NCBI GenBank assembly: GCA_024707305.1 | Contig: JANPZZ010000007.1 | Span: forward strand, 99,607 to 163,606 | Source: Chitinophagaceae bacterium | GTDB lineage: Bacteria > Bacteroidota > Bacteroidia > Chitinophagales > Chitinophagaceae | Direction: 5' to 3' | DNA length: 64,000 nt | Shown: positions 27,356 to 38,111 of the stretch, one piece after another | Numbering within the stretch: the stretch's first letter is position 1 | Layout: the number at the start of each line of letters is the position of its first letter | Translations under genes and position numbers: made by a program | The notes under the pieces: model-generated | What the model was told of the DNA's origin: nothing | Database searches by the model: none | The model's input: only the letters and a program-made list of their open reading frames with translations

Positions 27356-29375
27356 ATGTCTACCTTTTCTTATTCTGACCGTGATCTAAGCTGGCTCACC
27401 TTCAATGGCCGTGTGCTGGAAGAAGCATCTTTTACCGGCATGCCCCTGATGGAACGCATTCGTTTTTTATCGATCTATTCTTCCAATCTTGACGAATTCT
27501 ATCGTGTTCGCATTCCTTCTTTAATGGCATTGGAGAAAATTAAAAAAGAAGCAGCTCGCGAACATTCAAAAGAAGTACTTGAACAGGCCACGTCAATCAT
27601 TGCAAAGCAACTGGAACGGTTTGGAGGTTTGTTGCAACGGGAGATTATCCCTGCTTTGAAAAAAGAAGGTGTATCATTTGTATACAATGCTTCCCTTCCG
27701 GAAGAGCTACTACCCCAACTGGAACATCATTTTTATAACGAAATACTCGGCTCCTTACAATACGTACAACTGGCAGATAAATCCAACTTCTTTCCGGAAA
27801 GCAATGCGATCTATCTTTTATTTGAATACAAAAAAAGAATAAGGGTTTCCTGTTGGTTAACATTCCTGAGGATCGGCCTTCACGTTTTGTTTCTATCACA
27901 CATAACCAGCAACGTTATATTGTTTTTGCCGACGATATTATCCGTCATTTCCTTCCACGATACTGGCAGGAAGAAATATCGGAAAAGGCATATAGTTTTA
28001 AAATAACCCGCGATGCAGATCTCGATCTGCAGGATGAGTTTGAAGGTGACTTAGCAGAAAAAATAGAAAAACAACTGGTGAGCAGGGATATGGGTTTTGC
28101 AACACGTTTGTTGTACGATCCCGCTCTACCCGAAAACTGGTTGCAGGGCATCATTCGCTTGTTTGGACTTACGAAGGCCAGCATCATGCAGGGCGGCCGT
28201 TACCACAATCTGAAAGACCTCGCACAGATGCCTTTAAGTGACGCTAAATATAATAATCCGGCATGGCCTTCGGCAAAAAAGCAGTTGCCGTCAGCGACAA
28301 GCTTACTTGAACACCTAAAATATCATGATGTTTTATTAAATACACCTTATGAGGATTACGCCTGCGTATTACGTTTTTTCAATGAGGCTGCCACACATCC
28401 GCAGGTGAAGGAAATCTGGATTACGATGTATCGAATTGCGGGAGATTCAAAAATCGGATCCGCACTTATTACCGCTGCATTGAACGGTAAACAGGTTACC
28501 GTGTTTGTGGAATTGAAAGCAAGGTTTGACGAAGCAAACAATTTGAACTGGGCAAGGCGCATGAAAGCTGCCGGTATTCGCATTGTATACAGCATACCGG
28601 GTTTAAAAGTACATGCTAAAGTTGCGTTGGTTAAACTACAGGAACGTGGCCAGACACGATATGCCGGCATTTTTGCAACCGGAAACTTCAATGAACGAAC
28701 CGCGCGGTTTTATACAGATCATGTATTAATGACGACACGCCCCGCCATGCTGAAGGAACTGGAATCACTATTTTATTTTTTAACGAAAAGAAGAAAACCC
28801 GATAAACCCGACGAATTAAAATTTGGTGAACTGTTGGTGGCGCAATTTAACCTTGCGTCGCGATTCAAACACTTAATAAACCAGGAAATCGAAAACGCAC
28901 GGGCAGGCCGCAAGGCAGCTATTCGTATTAAGCTCAACAACCTGGAAGTTACACCGGCATGGTTAACCTACTTTATACTGCTTCCAACGCCGGCGTACAA
29001 ATACAGTTGTTAGTACGCGGCATTTGCCGATTAAAGCCGGGCGTGAAAAATCAAAGCGAAAACATCGAGGTAAAACGCATCGTTGATCGCTACCTGGAGC
29101 ATGGACGCATATTTTATTTTTATAACGATGGGAAACCCCTGTTACTGGCGGGAAGTGCCGACTGGATGGAAAGAAATATCCACCGCCGCATCGAAGTTTG
29201 TTTTCCGGTATCTGACCCTTTGCATCAAAATATGCTCATCGAAATAATGAACCTTCAGTGGTCTGATAATGTTAAAGCAACAGCTATTGACACCTCAACC
29301 TTATCATATGCGGAACGAAACAAAGCTGCAATCCGATCGCAGGAAGAAATTTGGAAACGAATTAAAAATGCGTAA
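27356..29375 (+). CDS. ppk1: Polyphosphate kinase 1 (two frame breaks)
   Basis: About 672 residues. It reversibly polymerises ATP gamma-phosphate into polyphosphate. N domain: SYSDRDLSWLTFNGRVLEEA and SNLDEFYRVRIPSL. Catalytic part: MYRIAGDSKIGSALITAA, the autophosphorylated His in YSIPGLKVHAKVAL, GIFATGNFNERTARFYTDH, and the second His in DWMERNIHRRIEV. Breaks: seven A at 27830-27836 (should be eight, giving YKKKNKGFLLVNIPEDRPSRF) and about 28955-28958 (one base lost, giving TPAMVNLLYTASNAGVQI). It overlaps the next gene by 8 bp and follows the HD-PycTM gene by 12 bp, so these form an operon. Confidence 0.95.
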
Positions 29376-30231
29376 TCTCATATTTTATATCATATTATTA
29401 TTCCCTCCCGGGCTGGCCTGCCAGTCGGCAGGAGAGGCCGCGGGGAACCCACCAGGTTATGATCTTACAAAACCTGTAAAATATTTTATGCCCAACATTC
29501 TGCTGGAGATATCGGGGATAACATTTAAAGATGACAATCGCGATTCTTTATATGCCCAACAAGATGAACTTGGCAGCATATTTATTCTCAAAACCGGGGA
29601 GAAAAAGTACCGGGAATCACACGTTACCAAAGAAGGCGATTTTGAAGATATCGCTGAAATGGATGAACATTTTTTTCTTTTGAGAAGTGATGGTCGTTTA
29701 TACAGTGTGCCGGCAGAAGAACTTAATTATCGTGTAACGCCAACGGTGAAAGAGTGGCAGGATTTTCTTCCCAAAGGTGAATATGAGGGGATGTTTGCCC
29801 TCAAAGAAACACGTGAGCTCTATGTACTTTGCAAAGATTGTCCTGTTGATAAAAAAATCAAAGTCTCAGCATTATTGTTTTAGACTGGAAACAGGACAGC
29901 ACCCTGGATTTTTCACGCGTAATCACTTTAAAGGTGGATGATATCAGCAGCAAGCTGGAAGAAAAAGATGAAAGGAAAGAGGTTTCAACCTTCGGCCCTG
30001 GCCCGTCATCCCGTAACAGGAGAATGGTTTATTCTTTCTTCAGTAAACAAACTGTTGGTAATTACCGATGAGAACTGGAATGTAAAATCTGCATGGAAAT
30101 TAACTCCATCAAGATTTCGCCAGCCGGAAGGAATGGCATTTGATAAAGACGGTAACCTATTTATCAGTAATGAAGGCGACGAAGTAACAAGCGGCAACGT
30201 TTTAGAATTTAAGTATAACCAACAACCATGA
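29368..30231 (+). CDS. SdiA-regulated-like beta-propeller lipoprotein (two frame breaks)
   Basis: About 287 residues. The start MRNLIFYIILLFPPGLACQS has a lipobox-like GLAC. The body resembles the SdiA-regulated / esterase-like propeller family: LEISGITFKDDNRDSLYAQQDE, GDFEDIAEMDEHFFLLRSDGRLY, EGMFALKETRELYVLCK, ALARHPVTGEWFILSSVNKLLVI, and RQPEGMAFDKDGNLFISNEGD. Breaks: seven A at 29851-29857 (should be eight, giving VDKKNQSLSIIVLDWKQD) and one extra base between about 29962 and 29980. It shares an 8-bp overlap with ppk1 and an ATGA overlap with the phosphoesterase, so it is part of that operon. The biochemical role is unknown. Confidence 0.7.
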
Positions 30232-33200
30232 GATTAATCTATACCAGGTTGATCGTAATACTTTCCCTGTTGATGCCAGCAATGGTGCCGGCACAAGACA
30301 GCGTGCTTCATCGCATTATTTTCATCGGTGATGCAGGTGAAATGGACGAGCAGCAAAAGCTTGTGTTGCAGCATGCCGCTTCACTCAATATGCCGGGAAA
30401 AACAACTGCATTTTTTCTGGGAGATAATATTTATAAACGAGGAATGTCGTTACCCGGTTCTCGGGATCAACAGGCAACGGAAGAAATTCTCCGCTCACAA
30501 TATACACCGTTGCGCAATGCGGGCATTCCGGTTTGGTTTATTCCAGGCAATCACGATTGGGACAAAATGGGTAAAAACGGATTGGCCAAAATAAAACGTC
30601 AGGGGCAGTTTTTACAGGAACAGAATGACTCTTTGTTGCAACTAATTCCATCGAATGGATGTCCCGATCCTGTCGCTATTCCCCTGGGTGACTCTATCGT
30701 AGTTATTGCAATGGATTCAGAATGGTGGCTCTTCCCTTTCTCAAAAGAAAATCCCTCGGGAGATTGTTCGTGTAAAACAAAAGAAGACATCGTCGCAAGC
30801 CTGGAACAACTGGCTTATGAACATCGGGGCAAAATGATTCTTTTGGCCAATCACCATCCTTTCGCCAGTTATGGCACGCATGGTGGCCGCTATGGCTGGA
30901 AAAGACCATTTGTTTCCCTTAACAAATGTTAAAGAGAACCTGAAAATTCCGATGCCGGTGATTGGCTCGCTCTACCCCATTCTACGTAAAACTTTCACCA
31001 ATCCTGAAGACCTTGCACATCCGTTATACAAAGACATGATACGACGTGTTCGTTCTGTTTTTGCGGATAATGAAAACCTTTTAATTGTTTCCGGGCATGA
31101 GCATGGTCTTCAATATATAGAAAAGCCCGACGGTCTGAGGCAAATTGTAAGTGGCGCTGGCGCAAAACGCAATCATACCATCAAAGGAAAATATTCACAC
31201 TATGGCGAAGCGGCAGGTGGTTACGTTGTTGCCGACTGGCTACGGGGCAATCGTCTGTTAATTCGCTTTTATAAACAACAGGGAAATGAAGTTGTTATCA
31301 GTCATGAAGAAACGATACAACATCAGTCCGGTATTGATTACGCAGAAAAATTGCATGAAAGTATCAATAGCGATTCGATGGTTGTTGTTTTGCGAAGCAA
31401 ATACAATGACGTTTCCAAATGGAAACGTTCGATGCTGGGGGAAAACTATCGAAAGGAATTTGCCACACCGGTAAAATTGCCGGTATTGCGGATATCCGAA
31501 TTACAGGGCGGATTAACTCCCACCAAACGCGGAGGAGGAATGCAAACCGTATCATTGCGGCTGGAAGATGCCGAGGGCAAAGAATGGGTATTGCGTAATC
31601 TCGAGAAAAATCCGGATCCACTTCTTCCTGAAGCGCTGCGTGAAACATTTGCGCGTGACCTGCTGGATGACTACATGAGTGCGCAACATCCGTTTGCGCC
31701 CCTTGTGGTTCCCGTACTGGCCGAAGCAACGGGAGTTCCGCATACCAACCCCGTTATCGGTATTGTTGCGCCCGACACCACACTGGGTTTACATTACCGC
31801 CTTTTTGCAGGGAAAATTGCACTTTTTGAACAAAGGGAACCGATTGGCAAATCGGACAACTCACCCGAGATGCAGGCTGAAATGCTCGATGACAATGACA
31901 ACGGTTATAATGCTGAAACCTTTCTGCGTGCACGCATGCTCGATTTATTAATTGGCGACTGGGACCGTCACCCGGACCAATGGCGCTGGGCCGACACAAA
32001 AAAAGGGAAGGGAAAATTCTATGAACCGGTTCCCCGAGATCGCGATCAGGCACTCTATCTCCGTGAAGGCGTTTTACCAACTCTCGCTTCGCGATCCTGG
32101 GTATTACCAACTTTGCAGGGATTCAGCGCGCGAATCGGAAAAGTAAAATATTCACTTTTCAAATCAGGGTTTGTAAATGCATATATGCAAGAGCAATGGA
32201 CACGTGAAAACTGGGATGCCATTACAGCGCGGTTTGTTGAGGCGCTGCCCGATAGTCTGATTGATCGTGCATTTCGGCAACTCCCTCCCGAGATTTATGA
32301 CATCCGTGGTGCAGCAATGACTTCGATCATGCAGCAGCGTCGCGATAATATCCCTGAGGCGATGAAAGAATATTATTCTTTCATCAATAAAATTGTCGAC
32401 ATACGTGCTACAAACAAACATGAATCTGTAAAAGCAACAACCACACCCGACGGGAATCTCCATGTTATTATTCAAAAAATAAACAAAGACGGAATCTTAA
32501 AAGATACGCTTGTAAACAAGGTTTACGATTCAAAACTCACCAAAGAGCTGCGTTTGTACCTGGAAGGCGGCCGGGACAGCATTGCTGTTGACAACAACAC
32601 CAATATCAAAATCCGAATTATCGGTGGAATGGGGAAAAAATATTATTCACAACTTACAGGGCGTAAAAAGATGCGCGTATACGACCTGGATAGTTCCGCA
32701 AATTTCCTCAGTGATACAAGAGGCGTAAAAATACGGATGGGAAAGGATACCTCTCATACCCGTTTTGTCGCGACGAATCTCTATCATGTAACCATGCCAT
32801 TGATTACGGGTGGTTACAATCTGGATGATGGACTTATTATTGGTTTTGGTTTTCAACACACCCACCAGGGATTCCGCAAAGAACCCTTTGCCAGCCAGCA
32901 CCAACTTACTGCAGCGCATTCCTTTAGCACCCGTGCATATCGCATCCGCTATAAAGGATTGTGGACAGATGCCTGGAAAAAAGCAGACTTTTTTGTGAAC
33001 GTTCTTGCGAAAGCACCGGACAATACTCAAAATTATTTCGGCAGGGGCAATGAAACGATCTATGACAAAAGTCATGAATCGATCCGCTACTATCGCGCAC
33101 GTTTTGCCATTTATCAGGCTGATTTGGGTTTTCGATGGAAGGATGCAAAATCTTTGCGCTTCAGTATGGGTCCTTCTGTTCAATGGTATCGATATGATGC

Positions 33201-33843
33201 AGATGAGAATATCAATCGCTTCCTGGACGATCCTTCCAATACTGGCAGCTATGACAGCAGTAGTATCCGCGAAACCAAATGGCATGCCGGCTGGTCAGCG
33301 CAGCTCAGTCATGATACAAGAAACAATGTGGTGTTGCCATCATGGGGATCGTTTGTTGATGTTAAACTCCAGGCCTACCATGGTCTCAGCAAATTTGCGA
33401 GATCCAATGGACAGGCAAATATTTCCGTAGCGATTTATAAACCGCTCAATGCAAAACGAACAATTATCCTTGCAGAACGTTTGGGAGGAGGAGTAACTGT
33501 AGGGAAAACAACTTTCTATCAGTCGCAATTCCTGGGTGGGCATGAGAACCTGCAGGGATTCCGGCAGTACCGTTTCGCCGGCCAGCACATGATGTTCAAT
33601 AACCTCGAGCTGCGCATAAAACTGGCCGACTGGGGTGGATATCTACTTCCGGGGCAGTTTGGTTTCACAGGTTTTTACGATCTGGGAAGAGTTTGGCAAA
33701 CGGGCGAGTCATCGCAGCGCTGGCACCAGGGTGTGGGAGGCGGGTTTTACTTTGCTCCTGCGCGCATGGCATTGCTGCAACTGGTAGCGGGCTATTCCCG
33801 TGAAGGCTGGCTTCCCTACTTAACCGTTGGTTTCCGCTTTTAA
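30228..33843 (+). CDS. Metallophosphoesterase / kinase-like / outer-membrane barrel fusion (one frame break)
   Basis: About 1205 residues. Signal peptide (ends MVPAQ). Domain 1 (about 25-330): calcineurin-like phosphoesterase with IFIGDAGE, FLGDNIY, IPGNHDWD, LANHHPF and VSGHEHGLQY, all metal ligands kept. Domain 2 (about 400-720): a region with LLIGDWDRHPDQWRW (about residue 575) and PRDRDQALY (about 604), which recalls the catalytic DRHxxN / D-A-F layout of PI4K/Fam20-like kinases. Domain 3 (about 840-1205): a surface-antigen (BamA/TamA-type) beta-barrel with QFLGGHENLQGFRQYRF and ending LTVGFRF. Four A at 30900-30903 should be three (GRYGWKDHLFPLTNV). It overlaps the lipoprotein gene by ATGA, and is the last gene of the ppk1 operon. 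The phosphoesterase should face the periplasm. Confidence 0.8.
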
Positions 33844-33911
33844 CCGGCATTTTTTAGCAATTCATCCGGTTTGGCTTTATCTCCGGAACTCCTGATCCAT
33901 AAATTTGTAGT

Positions 33912-36257
33912 ATGCAACACCGTCGAATAGAAATACCAGACCCGGGGATGTCGCAGGAAGCGCCGATTGAAACCAGACTTTCATTCAAGCCTTTCCTCGA
34001 TTACGTTCGCATGCGGTTGCAGGATGAAAATTCGATCAAAAAAGAAATTTATCGTTTAATCGTCGACAAATTTTCCCAATACCCTGAGTTAGAAGGAGAA
34101 ATTGACGTTGAAGAAACGAAAAAATACACCGACATCCTGAATCTGCTCTACATCGTTTTGTCAACGGTGGTAGAAGATGAAAAAGAAGTAATCTGGGGAT
34201 TGTCGGTCCCCGTATCGCCTGAAATATTTTACGGCTCTGATGCACTTTACAACCTGATGCTGAGCCCGGATTCCAACAAACTCAAACCTGAGTTGATGAC
34301 GGGCGACGATGACATGCACGACCAGAAGTGCATGATGTTGTATGCATTTTTGCTAGAAAATTTTTACAGGTTCAGTTTTCATAAAAAGCAGGCAATGATA
34401 AGGCCGGTGTTGAATCCAACAACAGGCTTATGGAATTTCTATCGCATCAACCTGGATACACGTTTTGTAAACGTTACGACTGATAAACCGTTGCCGGAAT
34501 TAAACCTGGAAAACCTGCAGGTTCACCTCCATGAGGAAAATGGTATAGATATTCTGAAACGAATTCTTCCGCTGACTAACTTTAGATTTTCAGGGTTCAG
34601 CATTCTTACGATTAATGATGTGACACCCGAACATGCGCTGGATAAAATCAGGAATATACTGGTGAACGGACATGGTCGCGTGAATGAAGATAATTACGAA
34701 GAAATATCACAGTCATTCAAATCACTTACAGGTACACGCGATATTGAATTCACGCTTCTGCCCTTGTTCCGGGTGAATGAACAGATCGTACAGGACGCAG
34801 ATGCCTACTCCCACAGCATTTTGTTTTCGATGGGAAAACAGGATGGTATCTTAAAAGATTTCTTCCTGCCGTTACTGGAAAAATTCATTCATAATCCCCG
34901 AATTCTTTATTACAAGGACCTGGACCAGTCAGGACCCGCGCAACAACAGGTTGGAAAATTGTTTCAACTGGCTGGCGTAAAATCCTACGCACTTATCCCG
35001 GTTTTTTACAGTAATAAACTGGTTGGTGCGTTTGAAATGTACAGCCGTAAAAAAGGGATTCTGAATGAACAGATTTTTGCGCGTGTGGATGTTGCGATGG
35101 TGCTGGTCGCCCAACTGATTCAAAACAGTGTGGAAGACTTCAATTCCAAAATTGACGATACCATCCGTGATAAATTTACGTCACTGCAACCTTCTGTACA
35201 ATGGAAGTTTACGGAAGCTGCGTGGGAATATATTCACCGCAGCAGGCTTGAAGGAAAGTCTGTACCGATAAAAAAGATTGAATTTAAAGACGTATACCCG
35301 CTCTATGGCGCGATTGATATGCGCAATTCAACGATTGAGCGAAACAAAGCAGTGCTCGCCGATCTGCAATTCCAGTTTGAGCAATTACAGAAATTGCTGG
35401 AGAAGATGAAGAACAAACATGGAATGGCGCTTACGGAAGATTTTATTTTTAAGAGTAATAAATGGCAAAAACTGCTGACCGGTACACTAACCACGCAGGA
35501 TGAATTGAGATTAAACCAGTTTCTGAATGACGAAGCGCATCCATTTTTGCGTCACTTCCGTCATGCAAACGCCGACCTGCAACCCATCATCCAGGAATAT
35601 TTCGATGCAATTGACCCTTCTACCGGAAAGGCCTGGGAACACCGTCGCCAGTTGGAAGAGTCGATGCAATTGATCAACGGTGCGGTCAACAATTATCTCG
35701 ACCTGATGAATCTCGAAATTCAACAGGCCTATCCTGGATATTTTGAAAAATTCAGGACCGATGGTGTGGAGTACGACATCTACATAGGACAATCTATTGC
35801 TCCCAACCGCCCGTTTGATCTTGTATATCTGAAAAATCTACGTCTCTGGCAACTCGGGTCAATGGCTGCCATCGCACGACTTTCGAATCAATTGATACCG
35901 AAAATGAAAGTTCCATTGGAAACCACCCAGTTGATCTTCATTTATTCGAATACGATCGATATCAGTTTCAGGAATGATGAGCGACGCTTTGACGTAGAAG
36001 GAGGATATAATATTCGTTATCACATCATCAAAAAACGTATCGACAAAGTCAACATCCGCAATACACGTGAGCGCCTGACCCAACCCGGCAAAATTGCGCT
36101 CATTTACTTCAACCAGAAGGACGCAGATGAGTACGTTTCCTACATACAACATCTCCAGGAGAAAAAAGTCCTGAACGACGACCTCGAATACCTTGAACTG
36201 GAAGAAGTACAGGGCATTTCAGGATTAAAAGCCATGCGGGTGGGGGTTTCTTTGTGA
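33912..36257 (+). CDS. GAF domain protein of unknown function
   Basis: 781 residues, no signal peptide, so cytosolic. The central part (about 290-400) looks like a GAF domain (QQVGKLFQLAGVKSYALIPVFYSNKLVGAFEMYSRKKGILNEQIFARVDVAMVLVAQLIQ). At about residue 460, VYPLYGAIDMRNSTIERNKAVL resembles the first strand of a class III cyclase or SpoIIE-like module (DIRNST), followed by a long helix rich in Gln and Leu. The C-terminus (about 640-781) is predicted mixed alpha/beta. I do not recognise a defined enzyme. It lies 68 bp after the phosphoesterase fusion, same strand, and may share its transcript. Confidence 0.6.
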   Translation: MQHRRIEIPDPGMSQEAPIETRLSFKPFLDYVRMRLQDENSIKKEIYRLIVDKFSQYPELEGEIDVEETKKYTDILNLLYIVLSTVVEDEKEVIWGLSVPVSPEIFYGSDALYNLMLSPDSNKLKPELMTGDDDMHDQKCMMLYAFLLENFYRFSFHKKQAMIRPVLNPTTGLWNFYRINLDTRFVNVTTDKPLPELNLENLQVHLHEENGIDILKRILPLTNFRFSGFSILTINDVTPEHALDKIRNILVNGHGRVNEDNYEEISQSFKSLTGTRDIEFTLLPLFRVNEQIVQDADAYSHSILFSMGKQDGILKDFFLPLLEKFIHNPRILYYKDLDQSGPAQQQVGKLFQLAGVKSYALIPVFYSNKLVGAFEMYSRKKGILNEQIFARVDVAMVLVAQLIQNSVEDFNSKIDDTIRDKFTSLQPSVQWKFTEAAWEYIHRSRLEGKSVPIKKIEFKDVYPLYGAIDMRNSTIERNKAVLADLQFQFEQLQKLLEKMKNKHGMALTEDFIFKSNKWQKLLTGTLTTQDELRLNQFLNDEAHPFLRHFRHANADLQPIIQEYFDAIDPSTGKAWEHRRQLEESMQLINGAVNNYLDLMNLEIQQAYPGYFEKFRTDGVEYDIYIGQSIAPNRPFDLVYLKNLRLWQLGSMAAIARLSNQLIPKMKVPLETTQLIFIYSNTIDISFRNDERRFDVEGGYNIRYHIIKKRIDKVNIRNTRERLTQPGKIALIYFNQKDADEYVSYIQHLQEKKVLNDDLEYLELEEVQGISGLKAMRVGVSL

Positions 36258-36274
36258 AGTTTTCTTTAAATTGT

Positions 36275-36480
36275 GAAGCGTGAAACGGGAAACGGCAAAC
36301 GGCAAACGGCAAACGGGAAACGGGAAACGGCAAATTCGTAAATATGTAAATGATTAAACCTCCAAGTTGTTATCTGATATTTTCACATTTCCTCATTTTC
36401 ATATTTTCACTTGCTCTTTCACATTTCCTCATTTTCATATTTTCACATTGCTCTTTCACGTTTGCCGTTTCACGTTTCAC
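36275..36480. repeat. CGGCAAA heptamers and a 30-bp direct repeat
   Basis: From 36277 to about 36333 there are AAACGGC/AAACGGG heptamers (reverse complement of the TTTGCCG family). A perfect 30-bp direct repeat follows at 36381-36410 and 36417-36446, made of tttcaca, tttcctca and ttttcata words. It ends with gtttgccgtttcacgtttcacg. The order is heptamers, spacer, octamer-like array, heptamers, as in the composite elements, but without the 13-bp hairpin. It lies between the GAF gene and the aldehyde oxidoreductase operon. Confidence 0.85.
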
Positions 36481-36504
36481 GATTATAAACTTAACTCCTG
36501 CATA

Positions 36505-37115
36505 ATGCATCCAGATTCTCCATGTGAAAACAGTCGCCGCGATTTTTTTAAAAAAATCTGCGGCACTGGCAGCACTTGCTGCAAGTTCTCCGGCCATCTT
36601 AAAAGCTGCTGAAAAAGATGAAGCCATCGCTTCCATCTTTGAAAAAAATTCAGGTACAGGTGGAAGTAAATGGTGTTCCGCATACGCTTTCTGTGGAGCC
36701 GCGGGTAACACTTTTAGATCTTTTGCGGGAGCAACTATCGCTGACCGGAACCAAGAAAGGTTGCGATCATGGGCAATGCGGTGCCTGCACCGTACATGTT
36801 GATGGCAAACGTATTAACTCCTGCCTCTCGCTTGCAGTAATGAACCATGGAAAATCGGTTACAACGATAGAAGGACTTGCAAAAGGCGATGAGCTTCATC
36901 CTATGCAGGTTGCATTTATTAAGCATGATGGATTCCAGTGTGGCTATTGTACGCCCGGGCAGATCATGTCGGCGGTAGCATGTGTGAACGAAGGTCATGC
37001 AGGATCAGAAGCCGAGATACGTGAATTCATGAGTGGCAATATTTGCCGCTGTGGTGCTTATTCAAACATCGTTAAAGCCATTCGTGAAGTGGCAGAAGGA
37101 GGTGTGTCCAAATGA
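36505..37115 (+). CDS. Aldehyde oxidoreductase 2Fe-2S subunit with Tat signal (two frame breaks)
   Basis: About 203 residues, PaoA/YagT-like. The ATG at 36505 opens an N-terminus with twin arginines (SRRDFFKKSAALAALAASSP), a Tat signal. Plant-type [2Fe-2S] Cys: GCDHGQCGACTVHVDG with a further Cys downstream; the second cluster domain has CGYCTPGQIM ... GNICRCGAY. Breaks: T7/A7 run at 36543-36556 (one base too many) and seven A at 36642-36648 (should be six, joining IFEK to IQVQVEVNG). It passes electrons from the Mo site to FAD in the periplasm. It ends by ATGA overlap into the FAD subunit. Confidence 0.88.
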
Positions 37116-38102
37116 TCAACTTTGAATACACCCGCGTTTCTACTGTGCAGGCGGCACTGGATGCATACCGAAAAAAATCCGGGCTCCTCTTATATTGCTG
37201 GCGGTACCAACCTGGTGGACCTGATGAAGAAAAACGTGACAGCTCCCCAGCGTTTGATCGACATCACGCCCCTGCCACTGAAAGAAGTAACGCAAGCGAA
37301 TGGCATGGTAAAAATCGGCGCACTTGTGCCGAATAGCGACCTTGCTGCAAACGACATCATCCGAAAAAATTATCCTTTATTATCACTGGCACTGGAAGCT
37401 GGCGCATCAGCCCAGCTTCGTAATATGGCAACGGTGGGCGGAAATATGTTACAACGAACCCGATGTTCTTATTTTTATGACACCACAATGCCCTGTAATA
37501 AAAGACAACCCGGAACCGGTTGTGGGGCATTGAAAGGCATCAACCGCATGCATGCAATTTTTGGCGCTTCGGAACAATGTATCGCCGTTCATCCGAGCGA
37601 TATGTGCGTAGCGCTTGCAGCCCTGGAAGCAAAAGTGGAATTGCAGGGTCCCTCTGGTACACGCAGTATCCCATTTTCCCAGTTCCACCGCCTTCCCGAA
37701 AATAATCCTGCTTTGGATAATACGCTTCGCGCTGGTGAACTGATCACTGCAGTAACGCTACCTGCCCCTGCCTTTACTAAAAATGTGTATTACCTGAAAG
37801 TGCGCGACCGCGCTTCCTATGCTTTTGCACTGGTATCGGCTGCGGTTGCATTAAAAATGGATAACAATATCATTCGTGAAGCGAGAATTGCAATGGGTGG
37901 TGTGGCGCATAAACCCTGGCGATTGACGGCCATTGAAAGTTTTCTGGAAGGAAAAGACGCGAACGAAACAATATTTGCCCAGGCATCGGCAATGGCTACA
38001 CAGGGAGCACGCGCTTATGAACACAACAAATTCAAATTGAAACTGGCACCTGCAACACTTGAAGAAGCATTGCATAAAGCTTCCGAAGGTATTCAGCTAT
38101 AA
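37112..38102 (+). CDS. Aldehyde oxidoreductase FAD subunit (one frame break)
   Basis: About 329 residues, PaoB/YagS-like. [22 protein letters not shown] and [19 protein letters not shown] form the FAD-binding start, and [13 protein letters not shown] is the second FAD motif. The Cys-rich insertion (RTRC ... MPCNKRQ ... GCGAL ... EQC) gives four Cys, as in the extra [4Fe-4S] cluster of E. coli PaoB. Seven A at 37171-37177 should be six. It takes electrons from the small subunit and hands them to an external acceptor. No signal of its own, so it probably travels with the Tat-targeted subunit (inference). 9 bp before the Mo subunit. Confidence 0.88.
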
Positions 38103-38111
38103 AAACTCCAT

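Noticed and set aside
27356..29375. ppk1 as a pseudogene
   Set aside because: The breaks lie in a long A run and at one lost base, with all catalytic motifs intact, and many unrelated housekeeping genes show the same kind of error.
36505..37115. Programmed frameshifting at the T7/A7 run of the 2Fe-2S subunit
   Set aside because: Slippery-looking, but the same kind of single-base excess recurs in unrelated genes without any conserved downstream structure.
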